Notes under the pieces: generated by a model | The model's input: the letters and a program-made list of their open reading frames with translations, nothing else | Told to the model about the DNA's origin: nothing | Database searches by the model: none | In this document: positions 1 to 7,900 of the stretch, in pieces | Layout: each line of letters starts with the position of its first letter | How positions within the stretch are numbered: the first letter of the stretch is position 1 | Position numbers and translations under genes: made by a program | Assembly: GCA_002716355.1 (NCBI GenBank) | Contig: PBAU01000016.1 | Coordinates: 1 to 24,223 of the forward strand | Reading direction: 5' to 3' | DNA length: 24,223 nucleotides | DNA from: a bacterium | GTDB taxonomy: Bacteria; UBP7; UBA6624

Positions 1-1710
1 GTTTATTTTAAAAATTTTTTCTTTATCCTTTACCCCAAACCGGTGCTCTTCATCAACAACAAAAAGACTACAAAAATTCAAAACCTCATCTTGAAATAAA
101 ACAGCAGAGGTTCCAATTAAGACATCAATTTTTTTATTAAGAAAAGAAAGAATAGTTTTTTTGTTGTTTTGAGAAATACTTGAAACAACCCCTGTGTTTA
201 CTCCAAAAGGACCTAACCGAGAAGAAAAACACCCAAAGAGCTGATCAGATAAAATTGTGGTTGGGGCCAAAACAACAACAGGGAGAGAATTAATCGCAGC
301 AACAAAAGAGGCGCGTATTGCAAGTTCTGTTTTTCCAAAACCAACATCACCGCAAATCAGCCTATTAATAGGCTTGTTAGACTTAAAATCCTCTACAATG
401 TCTCGCCAGCACCGATTTTGGTCTTGAGTGTCTTTATGTTTAAACGCTCCAACAAAATCTTCAACCAAAGAATCAATCACGATCCGCCGTTTGTTTATAA
501 CAGATTCTCTTTGTTTATACGCAGACAACAGGCCTTCCACAAAAACAAGCGCCTTTTTTTCTCCTGCCCTTATAGTTTTTTTCCAAACACCCTGCTTAGA
601 AAGCGAACTTAATTTTCTAGAACACTCATTACTGAAAAAGAACAGTTTTGCAATGTATACAACATCCAACTTAACAACCCCATCTAAAAATTTTAAACAA
701 AGATAGTCTTGTTGGTCACGCGTTTCTATACCTATAAATTGACAATATCCAAAATCTTCATGCACATACATCCCCCCAACAACAAAAGGAACCAGCTTTT
801 CTTTTGTTTTGAGTTTTTCCACATCTGTTTTTTTATATGAAGGGTTTAAAAACCACTCAGGAACACAAAGCTTTTTTTGATATATAAAACCTCTTTCAAA
901 GGACCCCTTCAACTTTAAAAATTTATTATCTCTATAGTTTTCTATAAAAGACTGAAAATCAACAACTTGTGTTTCAAGTTTAATAATTTTATTGCCCCCT
1001 TTTTTATAAAAAAGAGAATTGTTATTAAAAAGAAAACACGGAATGCCCTTTTTTGATAAAATATCGTTTATAGATAAGGTCTGAGAGGTCCTAAGGCAAG
1101 AAGATAAATAAAAAAAATCAACCCTAGAAACAATTGTTCCAAAACGCTTGTCTACTTTATATATTTTTGTTTTTTCATCTAAAAAGCTGATGCGAAACAT
1201 ATCTAAAGACCCAAATAAACAAACATCAATCACGCCTCCTTTTATTATAAATGTGCCAGGACGATGAGCCCCCTCTTGAACAAAAGAAAAAGCATCCAGT
1301 TTTTCTAAAAGAAAATCAAAAGAACAAGACCCATCAACTTTAATTTTTTGAGAAAAAGTAGAAGGCTTGAATGTTTTTAGGTTTAGAAAACCATCCTCTA
1401 TAAAAAGGACTTTGTTTTTTAGACCATCCCTTTCCAGGCTTTGTTTGGAAGCAAGGTGAATGTTATCAAAAAAATTTACAAATTCTTTTTCCACCCCTTT
1501 GCCCCGAGCACTTGAAAAAAAGCACAAAACCTTTTTACCAATATTATTATTATAAATGGTAGCCACATCTTCTATTAGTTCTGAAGGAAGAACAATTGCA
1601 ACCTCCTTATTGTTATCTAAAGAGGCAAGCAAAAGCTCAAAAGAAACACCCTTTATTTGACCAAAATCTCGTTTAAACAAAAGAGACTTAAAAGAACTCA
1701 AAGCTTGCAT
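1..1710 (-). CDS. mfd: Transcription-repair coupling factor Mfd (3' part beyond window)
   Basis: The frame is open without a stop from the ATG at 1710 to the window edge, giving 570 visible codons; the C-terminal part lies outside. Mfd removes RNA polymerase stalled at DNA damage and recruits UvrA. Visible parts: a UvrB-like segment ending in a RPGTFIIKGGVIDV block, a CarD-like polymerase-interacting domain starting near residue 312 (GMYVHEDFGYCQFIG), a Walker A GDVGFGKTE at residues 454-462, and a Walker B DEEHRFGV from residue 553 (most Mfd proteins have DEEQRFG). The start is 2 bases after the mnmG stop. No Shine-Dalgarno sequence is visible; a parS-like palindrome occupies that position instead. 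The stretch before the CarD-like domain is about 160 residues shorter than in E. coli Mfd, so the UvrB-homology module is compact. Confidence 0.95.
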   Translation of the reverse strand, partial: MQALSSFKSLLFKRDFGQIKGVSFELLLASLDNNKEVAIVLPSELIEDVATIYNNNIGKKVLCFFSSARGKGVEKEFVNFFDNIHLASKQSLERDGLKNKVLFIEDGFLNLKTFKPSTFSQKIKVDGSCSFDFLLEKLDAFSFVQEGAHRPGTFIIKGGVIDVCLFGSLDMFRISFLDEKTKIYKVDKRFGTIVSRVDFFYLSSCLRTSQTLSINDILSKKGIPCFLFNNNSLFYKKGGNKIIKLETQVVDFQSFIENYRDNKFLKLKGSFERGFIYQKKLCVPEWFLNPSYKKTDVEKLKTKEKLVPFVVGGMYVHEDFGYCQFIGIETRDQQDYLCLKFLDGVVKLDVVYIAKLFFFSNECSRKLSSLSKQGVWKKTIRAGEKKALVFVEGLLSAYKQRESVINKRRIVIDSLVEDFVGAFKHKDTQDQNRCWRDIVEDFKSNKPINRLICGDVGFGKTELAIRASFVAAINSLPVVVLAPTTILSDQLFGCFSSRLGPFGVNTGVVSSISQNNKKTILSFLNKKIDVLIGTSAVLFQDEVLNFCSLFVVDEEHRFGVKDKEKIFKIN

Positions 1711-1712
1711 AT

Positions 1713-3533
1713 TTAAGGTTTCACGTGAAACTTGTTGTTTAAATATATTCCAATTAAAGCTATATCTGTTGGGCGTATGCCTGCTATTCTTGAGGCCTGA
1801 CCAACCGTTTCAGGGAGTACGGTGATTAATAGTTCCTTAGATTCATTAGACAAACCAGGAATTTTTTTATAATCAAACTCTTTCGGGATTCTTACAAGCT
1901 CAAGACGCCTGGTTTTTAAAAGCCTTTCTTTTTCATTTTTAATATATCCAGAATATTTAATTGAGGTTTCAGCAGAAAAAAGAGCCTCCGCATCAATTAA
2001 AGAGCCTTTATTTGGACCTATGTGGTCTAAAATTTTAACCTCAGGCCTTTTTAAAAACTTTTCAAGAGGAGTGTTGCCAACCCTAGTTTTTTTAATTTTA
2101 TTATAAATATCAGAAAGGGCTTTATGAAACTTCTTTTGTATGCGCAGCTGGGAGGACAGCAAAACATCAGCACCTAAAGCACTATTATATAATCTTTCAT
2201 AAACATTGTCTGCCCTTAAATATAATCTGTTCTCTGCTCTTGATGTAAACATTCTATATGGCTCTTCAATTGGAGAGGTTGTTAGGTCATCAATTAAAAC
2301 GCCAATATAAGAATTTTGACGATCAAAAGAAACCAGGTCCTTTTTTTGAATATAAAGAGAGGCGTTTATTCCGGCAACAACGCCCTGGGCGGCGGCCTCT
2401 TCGTAGCCAGAGGTTCCATTAATTTGCCCCGCACAAAAAAGCCCAGAAATTTTTTTAGACATTAGAGAAGGGGAAAGTTGATATGGGGGACAGTAGTCGT
2501 ATTCAATTGCATAACCAGGACGAACAAACTCTACGCTTTTAAAGGCTTCAATTTGTCGCAAGGCCTTAAGTTGAACTTTTTCAGACAAAGAAGTAGAAAA
2601 CCCATTTAAGTAAATTTGATGAGAATTTTTCCATTCAGGTTCTAAAAAAAGAGGGTGAGAAGACCTTTCGCTGAATCTAAAAACCTTATCTTCTATGCTT
2701 GGACAATATCTTGGTCCTACGCCAGAAATTTTACCAGAAAACATTGGAGAACTTTCAATATTATTGTTGATAATGTTGTGAGTATTTTGATTTGTATTAA
2801 CAAGGAAACAACTCTCTTGCTTAATTTTATATGGACGAGAAGTATATAGAGAAAAACAAGAAGGAATTTCATCTCCAGGAGCCTCAACAGCAACGCTCCA
2901 ATTAATACTATCGCGAACAAGCCTAGGAGGCGTTCCTGTTTTTAAGCGACCCAACTTAATATCGTGGTTTAGAAGAGACTCACTTAGTCCGCGAGATGGG
3001 GCCTCTCCCATTCTTCCAGCAGAAAAAGACCTCTCTCCAATATGAATTAATCCATTTAAAAAAGTTCCACTTGTTATTATTAAAGAAGAACAAGAAAGGG
3101 TAGAGCCCTCTTTGAGATTCACAGAGACTATTTTTTCGTTTTTTGTATTAAAAGAAAGAACCTCTCCTTCTAATATAGAAATGTATTTTTCTTTTTTTAT
3201 AATTTTGCTAACGAATGCAGGATATTTTTTTTTATCTACCTGTGCCCTTAGGGCCCAAACAGCCCTGCCTTTTGTTTTGTTTAATGTTTTCATTTGAAGG
3301 CTTGATTGGTCTGCGGCGGCCCCCATAATACCGCCAAGAGCATCTACTTCCTTTACTAAGTGAGATTTACCAAGCCCCCCTATAGCAGGATTACACGAGA
3401 GCCTCCCAATTGCGCCTGAATCCATTGTAACTAAAACACACTTCTGTTTTGTTCTTGCAATAGCGAGGGCAGCCTCAACGCCCGCATGTCCCCCTCCGGC
3501 AATAACGATCTTTTTTTTATTATTTTCCAACAC
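1713..3533 (-). CDS. mnmG: tRNA uridine 5-carboxymethylaminomethyl modification enzyme MnmG (GidA)
   Basis: The protein has 606 residues (E. coli 629). MnmG is the FAD- and NADH-dependent partner of MnmE; together they install the cmnm5 group on U34 of tRNAs reading split codon boxes. An N-terminal dinucleotide-binding motif GGGHAGVEA lies at residues 13-21. Further family signatures are GRLKTGTPPRL, the PRYCPSIEDKV block with its cysteine, NGTSGYEEAAAQG near the middle (second FAD-binding region), and a C-terminal GQASRIAGIRPTDIA helical block. Its start overlaps the 3' end of mnmE by 14 bases, so translation is probably coupled. The extreme C-terminal residues KFHVKP are encoded by the parS-like palindrome. 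This is a complete, ordinary family member. Confidence 0.97.
   Translation of the reverse strand: MLENNKKKIVIAGGGHAGVEAALAIARTKQKCVLVTMDSGAIGRLSCNPAIGGLGKSHLVKEVDALGGIMGAAADQSSLQMKTLNKTKGRAVWALRAQVDKKKYPAFVSKIIKKEKYISILEGEVLSFNTKNEKIVSVNLKEGSTLSCSSLIITSGTFLNGLIHIGERSFSAGRMGEAPSRGLSESLLNHDIKLGRLKTGTPPRLVRDSINWSVAVEAPGDEIPSCFSLYTSRPYKIKQESCFLVNTNQNTHNIINNNIESSPMFSGKISGVGPRYCPSIEDKVFRFSERSSHPLFLEPEWKNSHQIYLNGFSTSLSEKVQLKALRQIEAFKSVEFVRPGYAIEYDYCPPYQLSPSLMSKKISGLFCAGQINGTSGYEEAAAQGVVAGINASLYIQKKDLVSFDRQNSYIGVLIDDLTTSPIEEPYRMFTSRAENRLYLRADNVYERLYNSALGADVLLSSQLRIQKKFHKALSDIYNKIKKTRVGNTPLEKFLKRPEVKILDHIGPNKGSLIDAEALFSAETSIKYSGYIKNEKERLLKTRRLELVRIPKEFDYKKIPGLSNESKELLITVLPETVGQASRIAGIRPTDIALIGIYLNNKFHVKP
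1717..1732. promoter_or_regulatory. parS: Candidate parS (ParB-binding) site
   Basis: The sequence contains the perfect 14-bp palindrome GTTTCACGTGAAAC (1718-1731). The 16-bp window matches the widely conserved bacterial parS consensus TGTTTCACGTGAAACA at 14 of 16 positions; only the two outermost bases differ. It lies within the last codons of mnmG (encoding Phe-His-Val-Lys) and 7 bases upstream of the mfd start codon. The position about 10 kb from dnaA fits the usual placement of parS near the origin. No parA or parB gene is in the window. Confidence 0.8.
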
Positions 3534-4863
3534 AAAAACCCTTAAAAATTTCGTTAATTATTTTGTTTTTAGCATCTGGACGAATTAATTCGTTATATAA
3601 ATCAAGAACACCATATAGAGAAGAAAGACAAATGGTTAAATCTCCAGTTGTTTCTAGGCCTTTATTTGCTTTGTTTATTCCCCTGCATATTTTTTGTAGT
3701 AAGCTCTTTTGTCGAACATTAATGCTAAAAGAAGACTCTTTATAAACCCTGTCAACTTTTTGATTACAAAGTGTTGATAAGTGGGTTAATAAGCTATTAA
3801 ATCCGTTCTTTTTTTTACAAGAGATAGAAAAAACACCATTTTTTTGTTTATGGTTATTAATATCATTTTTATTGTTTACCAAAATAACGCTCTTTTGTTT
3901 AAATTTATTTTTATTAGCAAGATATGTTTGGCTTGCATTTTTTTCATCAATTATTATTATTATTTGAGCTTCTTCTATATGAGCAAATGTTTTTTCTATT
4001 CCCTTAATTTCTACCACATCTTTTGTTGTTCTTAATCCAGCGGTATCAATTATTTTTACTTCATGGTTTCCAATATCAATATTGCTTTCTACGGGGTCTC
4101 TAGTTGTTCCTTTAATATTCGTTATAATAGATTTTTGATGGCCTGTTAACAGATTAAACAAAGATGATTTTCCTGCATTCGGTCGCCCTATTATTGCAAC
4201 CTGTAAATTTCCGCTCTGCTGTTCTGAGGAGAGGCTTTTTTTAATGATCTTTTTTGTATGAAGATATAGTTTGTTTAAACTTTTATTATATTCTTGAAGC
4301 TCTTTTTTTTCAATTTCGCTATCTAAAAAATCTAATTCATGCTCTGCAACAGTCATTAAGCTCATTAATGAATCCTTGTTTTTTTGTACTTCTTTTGTTA
4401 GTGTACCATTGATTGTGTTGAGATGATAATAGCTATCAATATTATTATTTGCTTCAACTATTGCAGCAATTCCTTCAGCTTGTAAAAGATCAATCTTTCC
4501 ATTAATATATGCCCTATAAGTAAACTCGCCAGGGAGAGCCTGCCTTGCGCCTTTGCTAATTAAGGATTCAATAACCTGCTTAACAATAATATTGCCCCCA
4601 TGTGTTGATATTTCTAATACATCTTCTCCCGTATAGCTTTTAGGGGCCTTAAAGTAAGTTAAAAGAGAATAATCAATCTGTTTTTTGTCAGATTGATTAT
4701 AAATACAGGAGACATGAGCAAAGTTAGCCCGCGGTTTTTTTGATGAAAGGGTAATTGCCCTATATATTTTTATTACATTTTTACCAGAAACCCTAATTAC
4801 ATTTAAAGCAGATTTGCCTGGCAGGGTTGCAAGAGCAACAATATCATCATTGAATACATACAT
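3520..4863 (-). CDS. mnmE: tRNA modification GTPase MnmE (TrmE)
   Basis: The protein has 447 residues, close to the E. coli length of 454. MnmE is a K+-dependent dimeric GTPase that acts with MnmG on wobble uridine of tRNA. The N-terminal folate-binding domain includes PGEFTYRAYINGKIDL (residues 111-126). The G domain shows the P-loop GRPNAGKS (226-233), DTAGLR (273-278) and NKND (331-334). The C-terminus ends FCVGK, so the functionally important CxGK cysteine (C444) is present. The gene starts 6 bases after the yidC stop and overlaps mnmG at its other end, within the minus-strand chain from rpmH to mfd. Nothing is missing. Confidence 0.97.
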   Translation of the reverse strand: MYVFNDDIVALATLPGKSALNVIRVSGKNVIKIYRAITLSSKKPRANFAHVSCIYNQSDKKQIDYSLLTYFKAPKSYTGEDVLEISTHGGNIIVKQVIESLISKGARQALPGEFTYRAYINGKIDLLQAEGIAAIVEANNNIDSYYHLNTINGTLTKEVQKNKDSLMSLMTVAEHELDFLDSEIEKKELQEYNKSLNKLYLHTKKIIKKSLSSEQQSGNLQVAIIGRPNAGKSSLFNLLTGHQKSIITNIKGTTRDPVESNIDIGNHEVKIIDTAGLRTTKDVVEIKGIEKTFAHIEEAQIIIIIDEKNASQTYLANKNKFKQKSVILVNNKNDINNHKQKNGVFSISCKKKNGFNSLLTHLSTLCNQKVDRVYKESSFSINVRQKSLLQKICRGINKANKGLETTGDLTICLSSLYGVLDLYNELIRPDAKNKIINEIFKGFCVGK

Positions 4864-4869
4864 AGAAGC

Positions 4870-6603
4870 CTATGCCTTTTTGAGAGATTTTTGCTGAAAG
4901 TAGTTTAAAAAGTTATATACTAAATAATATAAATTCAAACCTGAAGGAAAACTATTAAATAATAAAAAGAAAAAAGCGGACATTATATACATAACAGGTT
5001 TTTGTTTAGGGTCCATAGAAGACATAGAAACCCTCTGGCTCAAAAACATGGAAACACCTAACAAAATAGGAAGAAGCGCCACCTGATCTCCATAAATAGG
5101 AACAGAAAAAGGCAAATAAAAAACTGTATCAGGCTGTGACAAGTTGGAAATCCAGCCAAAAAAAGGAGCCCCCCGAAACTCTATTGTTGATCGAAAAACT
5201 AAAAATAAAGACAGCAAAAGAGGCATTTGCATTAGCATTGGCAAACAGCCACCTAGAGGATTTACTCCACTCTCTTTATACAGCTTAACCATTTCTTGAT
5301 TTAAGCGCTGAGAATCATTTTTATATTTTGTTTGTAGTTTTTGTAACTGAGGCTGTATTGTTTGCATTTTTTGAGAGGAAAGAAAAGCTTTTTTTGTTAA
5401 TGGTCCTGTTATAATGCGCACTAAAAATGCAAACAATATTAAAATAATACCATAATTAATCCCAAACGAATGCATAGATTTTAATAGCCATAACACGCCC
5501 CTGCTAAAAGGTTGAATAATGTACCAGCCAAAATTCATTATTCTATCTAGAGACGAATCAAGCTCATGGATATAATCAATATCTAGAGGACCAAAATATA
5601 TTGTTGAGCTTAAAGTTGAAACTCCGCCTGCGCTAATAGAGGCAATATATGAAGGAACAATATTTTTGTGATTTAATTGATATGGAACCGCATCTAAGAA
5701 TGCAGAGGAGGCAAACTCTGGAATCATGGCCATTATAAAATATTTATTTCTGATTGCAGCCCACTCAATTGGACCAGTAGCCTTAATGCTTTCAGCCTCA
5801 TCTTGTAATGTTCCTGGATTGTACCAAAGGTCTTGAGTTTCTTTATTGATTGAGATATAGGCAGCAGCATATGCCGTAATTTCATCATATAGGTTTTTTT
5901 CAGTATTTTTAATGCCTTTATCCCAAACCAATGAAAGACCCTCTTGATTAAAAGAATTGTTCATTGTTTGAATATTGGCTATATGTTGTGTTTGATAAGA
6001 GTTTCCAAAAAAGGTTGTGTTTTTAATAACTCTATAATTGTCCTTAGTTAAGCCTAAAGAAACAGTACAAGAATCCTGTTCGCCTAAAACAACGCTCTTA
6101 GTATTATTAATAGGTCTGTTGTTCACTTTAATTGAAATCAACTGAAAGGGCTCAGAAAGAATGGTCTGCTGTCCCTTTTCTTGTACTCCCACGCAAGGAG
6201 CGCACAACCTTTCATTATTAAACATCAAATTTACATCTATACTGTCATTATATGATCCCTGGCTATCATAGCCTCCTTGTAGTTGTTTGCCACCATTGAT
6301 TAACTCATATTTTTCAAAAGAGCCCCCTCCAAGGTTATTGATTGTAGCCAAATATTTAGAGCTTACTATATTGAATGAAAACCTTTGAACATCAGAAACA
6401 GAAGCCCTATCTATATCAATATTTTGTATGGGTTTATTTTTGTCAATAGGAGCGTTTAGCGTTTTAATTTCTGATGGAGGCTCTTCATTCACAATTTCTT
6501 GGGAATCTTGATAGCCAATTAACTGTAAATAATATGGAGCGATTAATAAAATAAATAAAACTGCTGCGCCAGCTAAAAAAGTTCTTTTAAAATCTGTGCC
6601 CAT
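4870..6603 (-). CDS. yidC: Membrane protein insertase YidC
   Basis: The protein has 577 residues, the size of Gram-negative YidC with a large periplasmic domain. It inserts inner-membrane proteins alone or with SecYEG. A first membrane segment lies at about residues 8-27, followed by a long beta-rich periplasmic region to about residue 370. The conserved insertase core then begins with LVRIITGPLTKKAF, which carries the core arginine. It continues with the cytoplasmic KMQTIQPQLQKLQTKYKND helices and VNPLGGCLPMLMQMP, and closes with FPSGLNLYYLVYNFLNYFQQ. The gene lies 18 bases after rnpA. The small yidD gene often found between rnpA and yidC is absent. Having YidC of this form supports a two-membrane cell envelope. 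Confidence 0.97.
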   Translation of the reverse strand: MGTDFKRTFLAGAAVLFILLIAPYYLQLIGYQDSQEIVNEEPPSEIKTLNAPIDKNKPIQNIDIDRASVSDVQRFSFNIVSSKYLATINNLGGGSFEKYELINGGKQLQGGYDSQGSYNDSIDVNLMFNNERLCAPCVGVQEKGQQTILSEPFQLISIKVNNRPINNTKSVVLGEQDSCTVSLGLTKDNYRVIKNTTFFGNSYQTQHIANIQTMNNSFNQEGLSLVWDKGIKNTEKNLYDEITAYAAAYISINKETQDLWYNPGTLQDEAESIKATGPIEWAAIRNKYFIMAMIPEFASSAFLDAVPYQLNHKNIVPSYIASISAGGVSTLSSTIYFGPLDIDYIHELDSSLDRIMNFGWYIIQPFSRGVLWLLKSMHSFGINYGIILILFAFLVRIITGPLTKKAFLSSQKMQTIQPQLQKLQTKYKNDSQRLNQEMVKLYKESGVNPLGGCLPMLMQMPLLLSLFLVFRSTIEFRGAPFFGWISNLSQPDTVFYLPFSVPIYGDQVALLPILLGVSMFLSQRVSMSSMDPKQKPVMYIMSAFFFLLFNSFPSGLNLYYLVYNFLNYFQQKSLKKA

Positions 6604-6621
6604 TAATTATTCTTTCTCATG

Positions 6622-6900
6622 TTATTGTTTTAGCAGTTGTGCCTGCAAATTTAAAAAAGCTCTATGTATGGTTGAAAACGAAATATTTTTTTTTAAAGGT
6701 GTCATATATATAGTATAATTATAAAAAGGGTCACCCGGTTTAGAAAATTCTTTAAAAAGGCTTCTAGCTCTTCTTTTAAATAGATTGCGCTCAACCGCAT
6801 TCCCATATTTTTTTGTTACACAAAAATGCAAAGCCGAAGCATTAGAACAAAACCTAAATAATACAGAACCATTATATCTGAAAGATTGAGCAGGGCGCAT
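6622..6900 (-). CDS. rnpA: Ribonuclease P protein component, short N-terminus
   Basis: The protein has 92 residues against a usual 110-120. RnpA binds the RNase P RNA and the 5' leader of precursor tRNA. The RNR signature region is clear: KKYGNAVERNLFKRRARSLFKEF at residues 30-52. Position downstream of rpmH and upstream of yidC is the classical order. The part before the signature is short: the usual first helix (the RL..rreF..V region, about 20-25 residues) seems to be missing. A stop codon in frame at 6913-6915, only 12 bases before the ATG, rules out an upstream start in this frame. No Shine-Dalgarno sequence is visible. Identity is firm from motif and context; whether the protein is fully functional is uncertain. 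Confidence 0.9.
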   Translation of the reverse strand: MRPAQSFRYNGSVLFRFCSNASALHFCVTKKYGNAVERNLFKRRARSLFKEFSKPGDPFYNYTIYMTPLKKNISFSTIHRAFLNLQAQLLKQ

Positions 6901-6929
6901 TAATTTAAATATTTAGGCAAATAAAAAGA

Positions 6930-7070
6930 CTACGAACTTACCGACAGGCGTTTTCTACCCTTTTTTCTACGAGCAGACAAGATGTTTTGGCCAGCTTTTG
7001 AGCTCATGCGACTCTTAAAGCCATGCTTATTTTTTCTTTTTCTATTGCTTATATGTTTTGTTACTTTCAT
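6930..7070 (-). CDS. rpmH: 50S ribosomal protein L34
   Basis: A 46-residue ORF that is strongly basic and aligns along its whole length with L34. It starts [20 protein letters not shown], continues [20 protein letters not shown] and ends RLSVSS, matching the family pattern of HGFR.RM.T..GR.VL..RR.KGR..L. L34 is a small protein of the large ribosomal subunit. It is the first gene of the minus-strand chain rpmH-rnpA-yidC-mnmE-mnmG-mfd, 29 bases before rnpA. The 56 bases between it and queF presumably hold its promoter, but I see no convincing -35/-10 pair there. Confidence 0.97.
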   Translation of the reverse strand: MKVTKHISNRKRKNKHGFKSRMSSKAGQNILSARRKKGRKRLSVSS

Positions 7071-7126
7071 AAATATTCTTTTACAATTTTAATGGGCTAA
7101 TTTAATACAATCTATATAAATATTGT

Positions 7127-7489
7127 TTATTTTTTTGCTTTAACGGTTGTTTTAATTCCTCCGCGAGGGTTAAAATCACCCGTAACATCAATTTTTTTTG
7201 GCTTACAGGCCTTTATAAAATCCTCTAAAATTTTATTTGTTACATGTTCATGAAAAATTCCATAGTTTCTATAGTTTACAATATATAATTTTAGGGATTT
7301 CAGCTCAACAATGAATTTATTAGGAATATAATTAATATATATGGTTCCAAAATCAGGCAGGCCTGTTTTAGGACAAACAGCATTAAATTCAGGAATACAA
7401 ATATTAATTTCATAGTTGTTTTTAGGAAACTCATTATTAACAACTTCTAGCTGCTTAAAGTGAGGCAGAGTTTTATTAGAATTAGTCAT
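7127..7489 (-). CDS. queF: NADPH-dependent 7-cyano-7-deazaguanine reductase (QueF, short YkvM type)
   Basis: The protein has 120 residues. QueF reduces the nitrile preQ0 to the amine preQ1, a late step in making queuosine for tRNA wobble position 34. It belongs to the short unimodular class. The catalytic cysteine is C39 in CPKTGLPDFG, with the proton-donor aspartate D46 in the same block. The QueF substrate motif E62-LKSLK-L-Y69 and FHEHVTN (79-85) follow, and the tail has GDFNPRGGI. Its ATG lies only 4 bases past the T-run of a strong hairpin, leaving almost no leader and no visible ribosome-binding site. Together with mnmE/mnmG it makes the left arm rich in wobble-base modification genes. 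Confidence 0.95.
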   Translation of the reverse strand: MTNSNKTLPHFKQLEVVNNEFPKNNYEINICIPEFNAVCPKTGLPDFGTIYINYIPNKFIVELKSLKLYIVNYRNYGIFHEHVTNKILEDFIKACKPKKIDVTGDFNPRGGIKTTVKAKK

Positions 7490-7493
7490 ACAT

Positions 7494-7521
7494 AAAAAAA
7501 GGGCGCATTAATAGCGCCCTT
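7494..7521 (-). terminator. Rho-independent terminator-like hairpin between the small basic-protein gene and queF
   Basis: On the minus strand an 8-bp stem AAGGGCGC/GCGCCCTT (7521-7514 with 7506-7499) closes a 7-base loop TATTAAT and runs straight into seven T residues (7500-7494). This is a textbook intrinsic terminator and the most GC-rich inverted repeat I saw in an intergenic region here. It lies 37 bases after the stop of the 7559-7795 gene. The queF ATG follows at 7489, so the element could also act as an attenuator in the queF leader. Confidence 0.8.
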
Positions 7522-7558
7522 CAGCAAATTATATTATAATAAAAAAATCAGAATAGTT

Positions 7559-7795
7559 TTAACGACCGCGTGTAGGTCTTTTGTTTTTTGCTTTTTTTCT
7601 ACGCTTATGTCTTCTTTTCCACTTAATAGAGTTATCTTCGCTACTATCTGTTCCCGGCAAAAACTCTTTTTTAGCGCTCTTGTATGAAATTTTACTTTCA
7701 AAGTTTGAGGCTACGCCCCTGTTCCCAAAGCTTCGAGAAAAAGCAAAGGAGAAAACAATTAAGCTAATTATTGTTATTTGATATATGTGTTTCAT
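7559..7795 (-). CDS. Small exported, strongly basic protein of unknown function
   Basis: The protein has 78 residues; I recognise no family. Residues 1-20 look like a signal peptide: MKH, then a hydrophobic IYQITIISLIVFSFAFS run with a plausible cleavage after FAFS. The middle is polar, with GTDSSEDNS. The last 20 residues are extremely basic (KWKRRHKRRKKAKNKRPTRGR region), so the mature protein would be highly cationic. It lies between ssb and queF with a strong terminator after it, and about 105 bases separate it from ssb. A predicted signal peptide plus a downstream terminator argue that it is a real gene. Possible roles include nucleic-acid, polyanion or cell-wall binding outside the inner membrane, but that is only inferred from charge. 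Confidence 0.65.
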   Translation of the reverse strand: MKHIYQITIISLIVFSFAFSRSFGNRGVASNFESKISYKSAKKEFLPGTDSSEDNSIKWKRRHKRRKKAKNKRPTRGR

Positions 7796-7870
7796 AATTA
7801 ATACCGTTTATTTTTTAAAAAAAACTATTCCTCTTTCCTAATATAAACAGGGGAGAGTATATGATAAAAG

Positions 7871-7892
7871 AAAAAAATATTACAAATTGTAA
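7871..7892 (-). terminator. Weak AT-rich terminator candidate after ssb
   Basis: The inverted repeat TTACAATTTGTAA (7892-7880, minus strand) is followed by AT and seven T residues (7877-7871). It lies 8 bases past the ssb stop codon. The stem has only 4-6 AT-rich pairs, so termination may be partial. Position and T-run are the only support. Confidence 0.3.
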
Positions 7893-7900
7893 CAATAAAC

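Noticed and set aside
418-706. Two plus-strand ORFs inside the mfd region
   Set aside because: They lie opposite an uninterrupted Mfd frame with clear motifs and look like antisense shadows.
7494-7561. preQ1 riboswitch before queF
   Set aside because: The leader contains only a plain 8-bp hairpin with a T-run. The pyrimidine and A-rich segments expected of a preQ1-I aptamer were not found.
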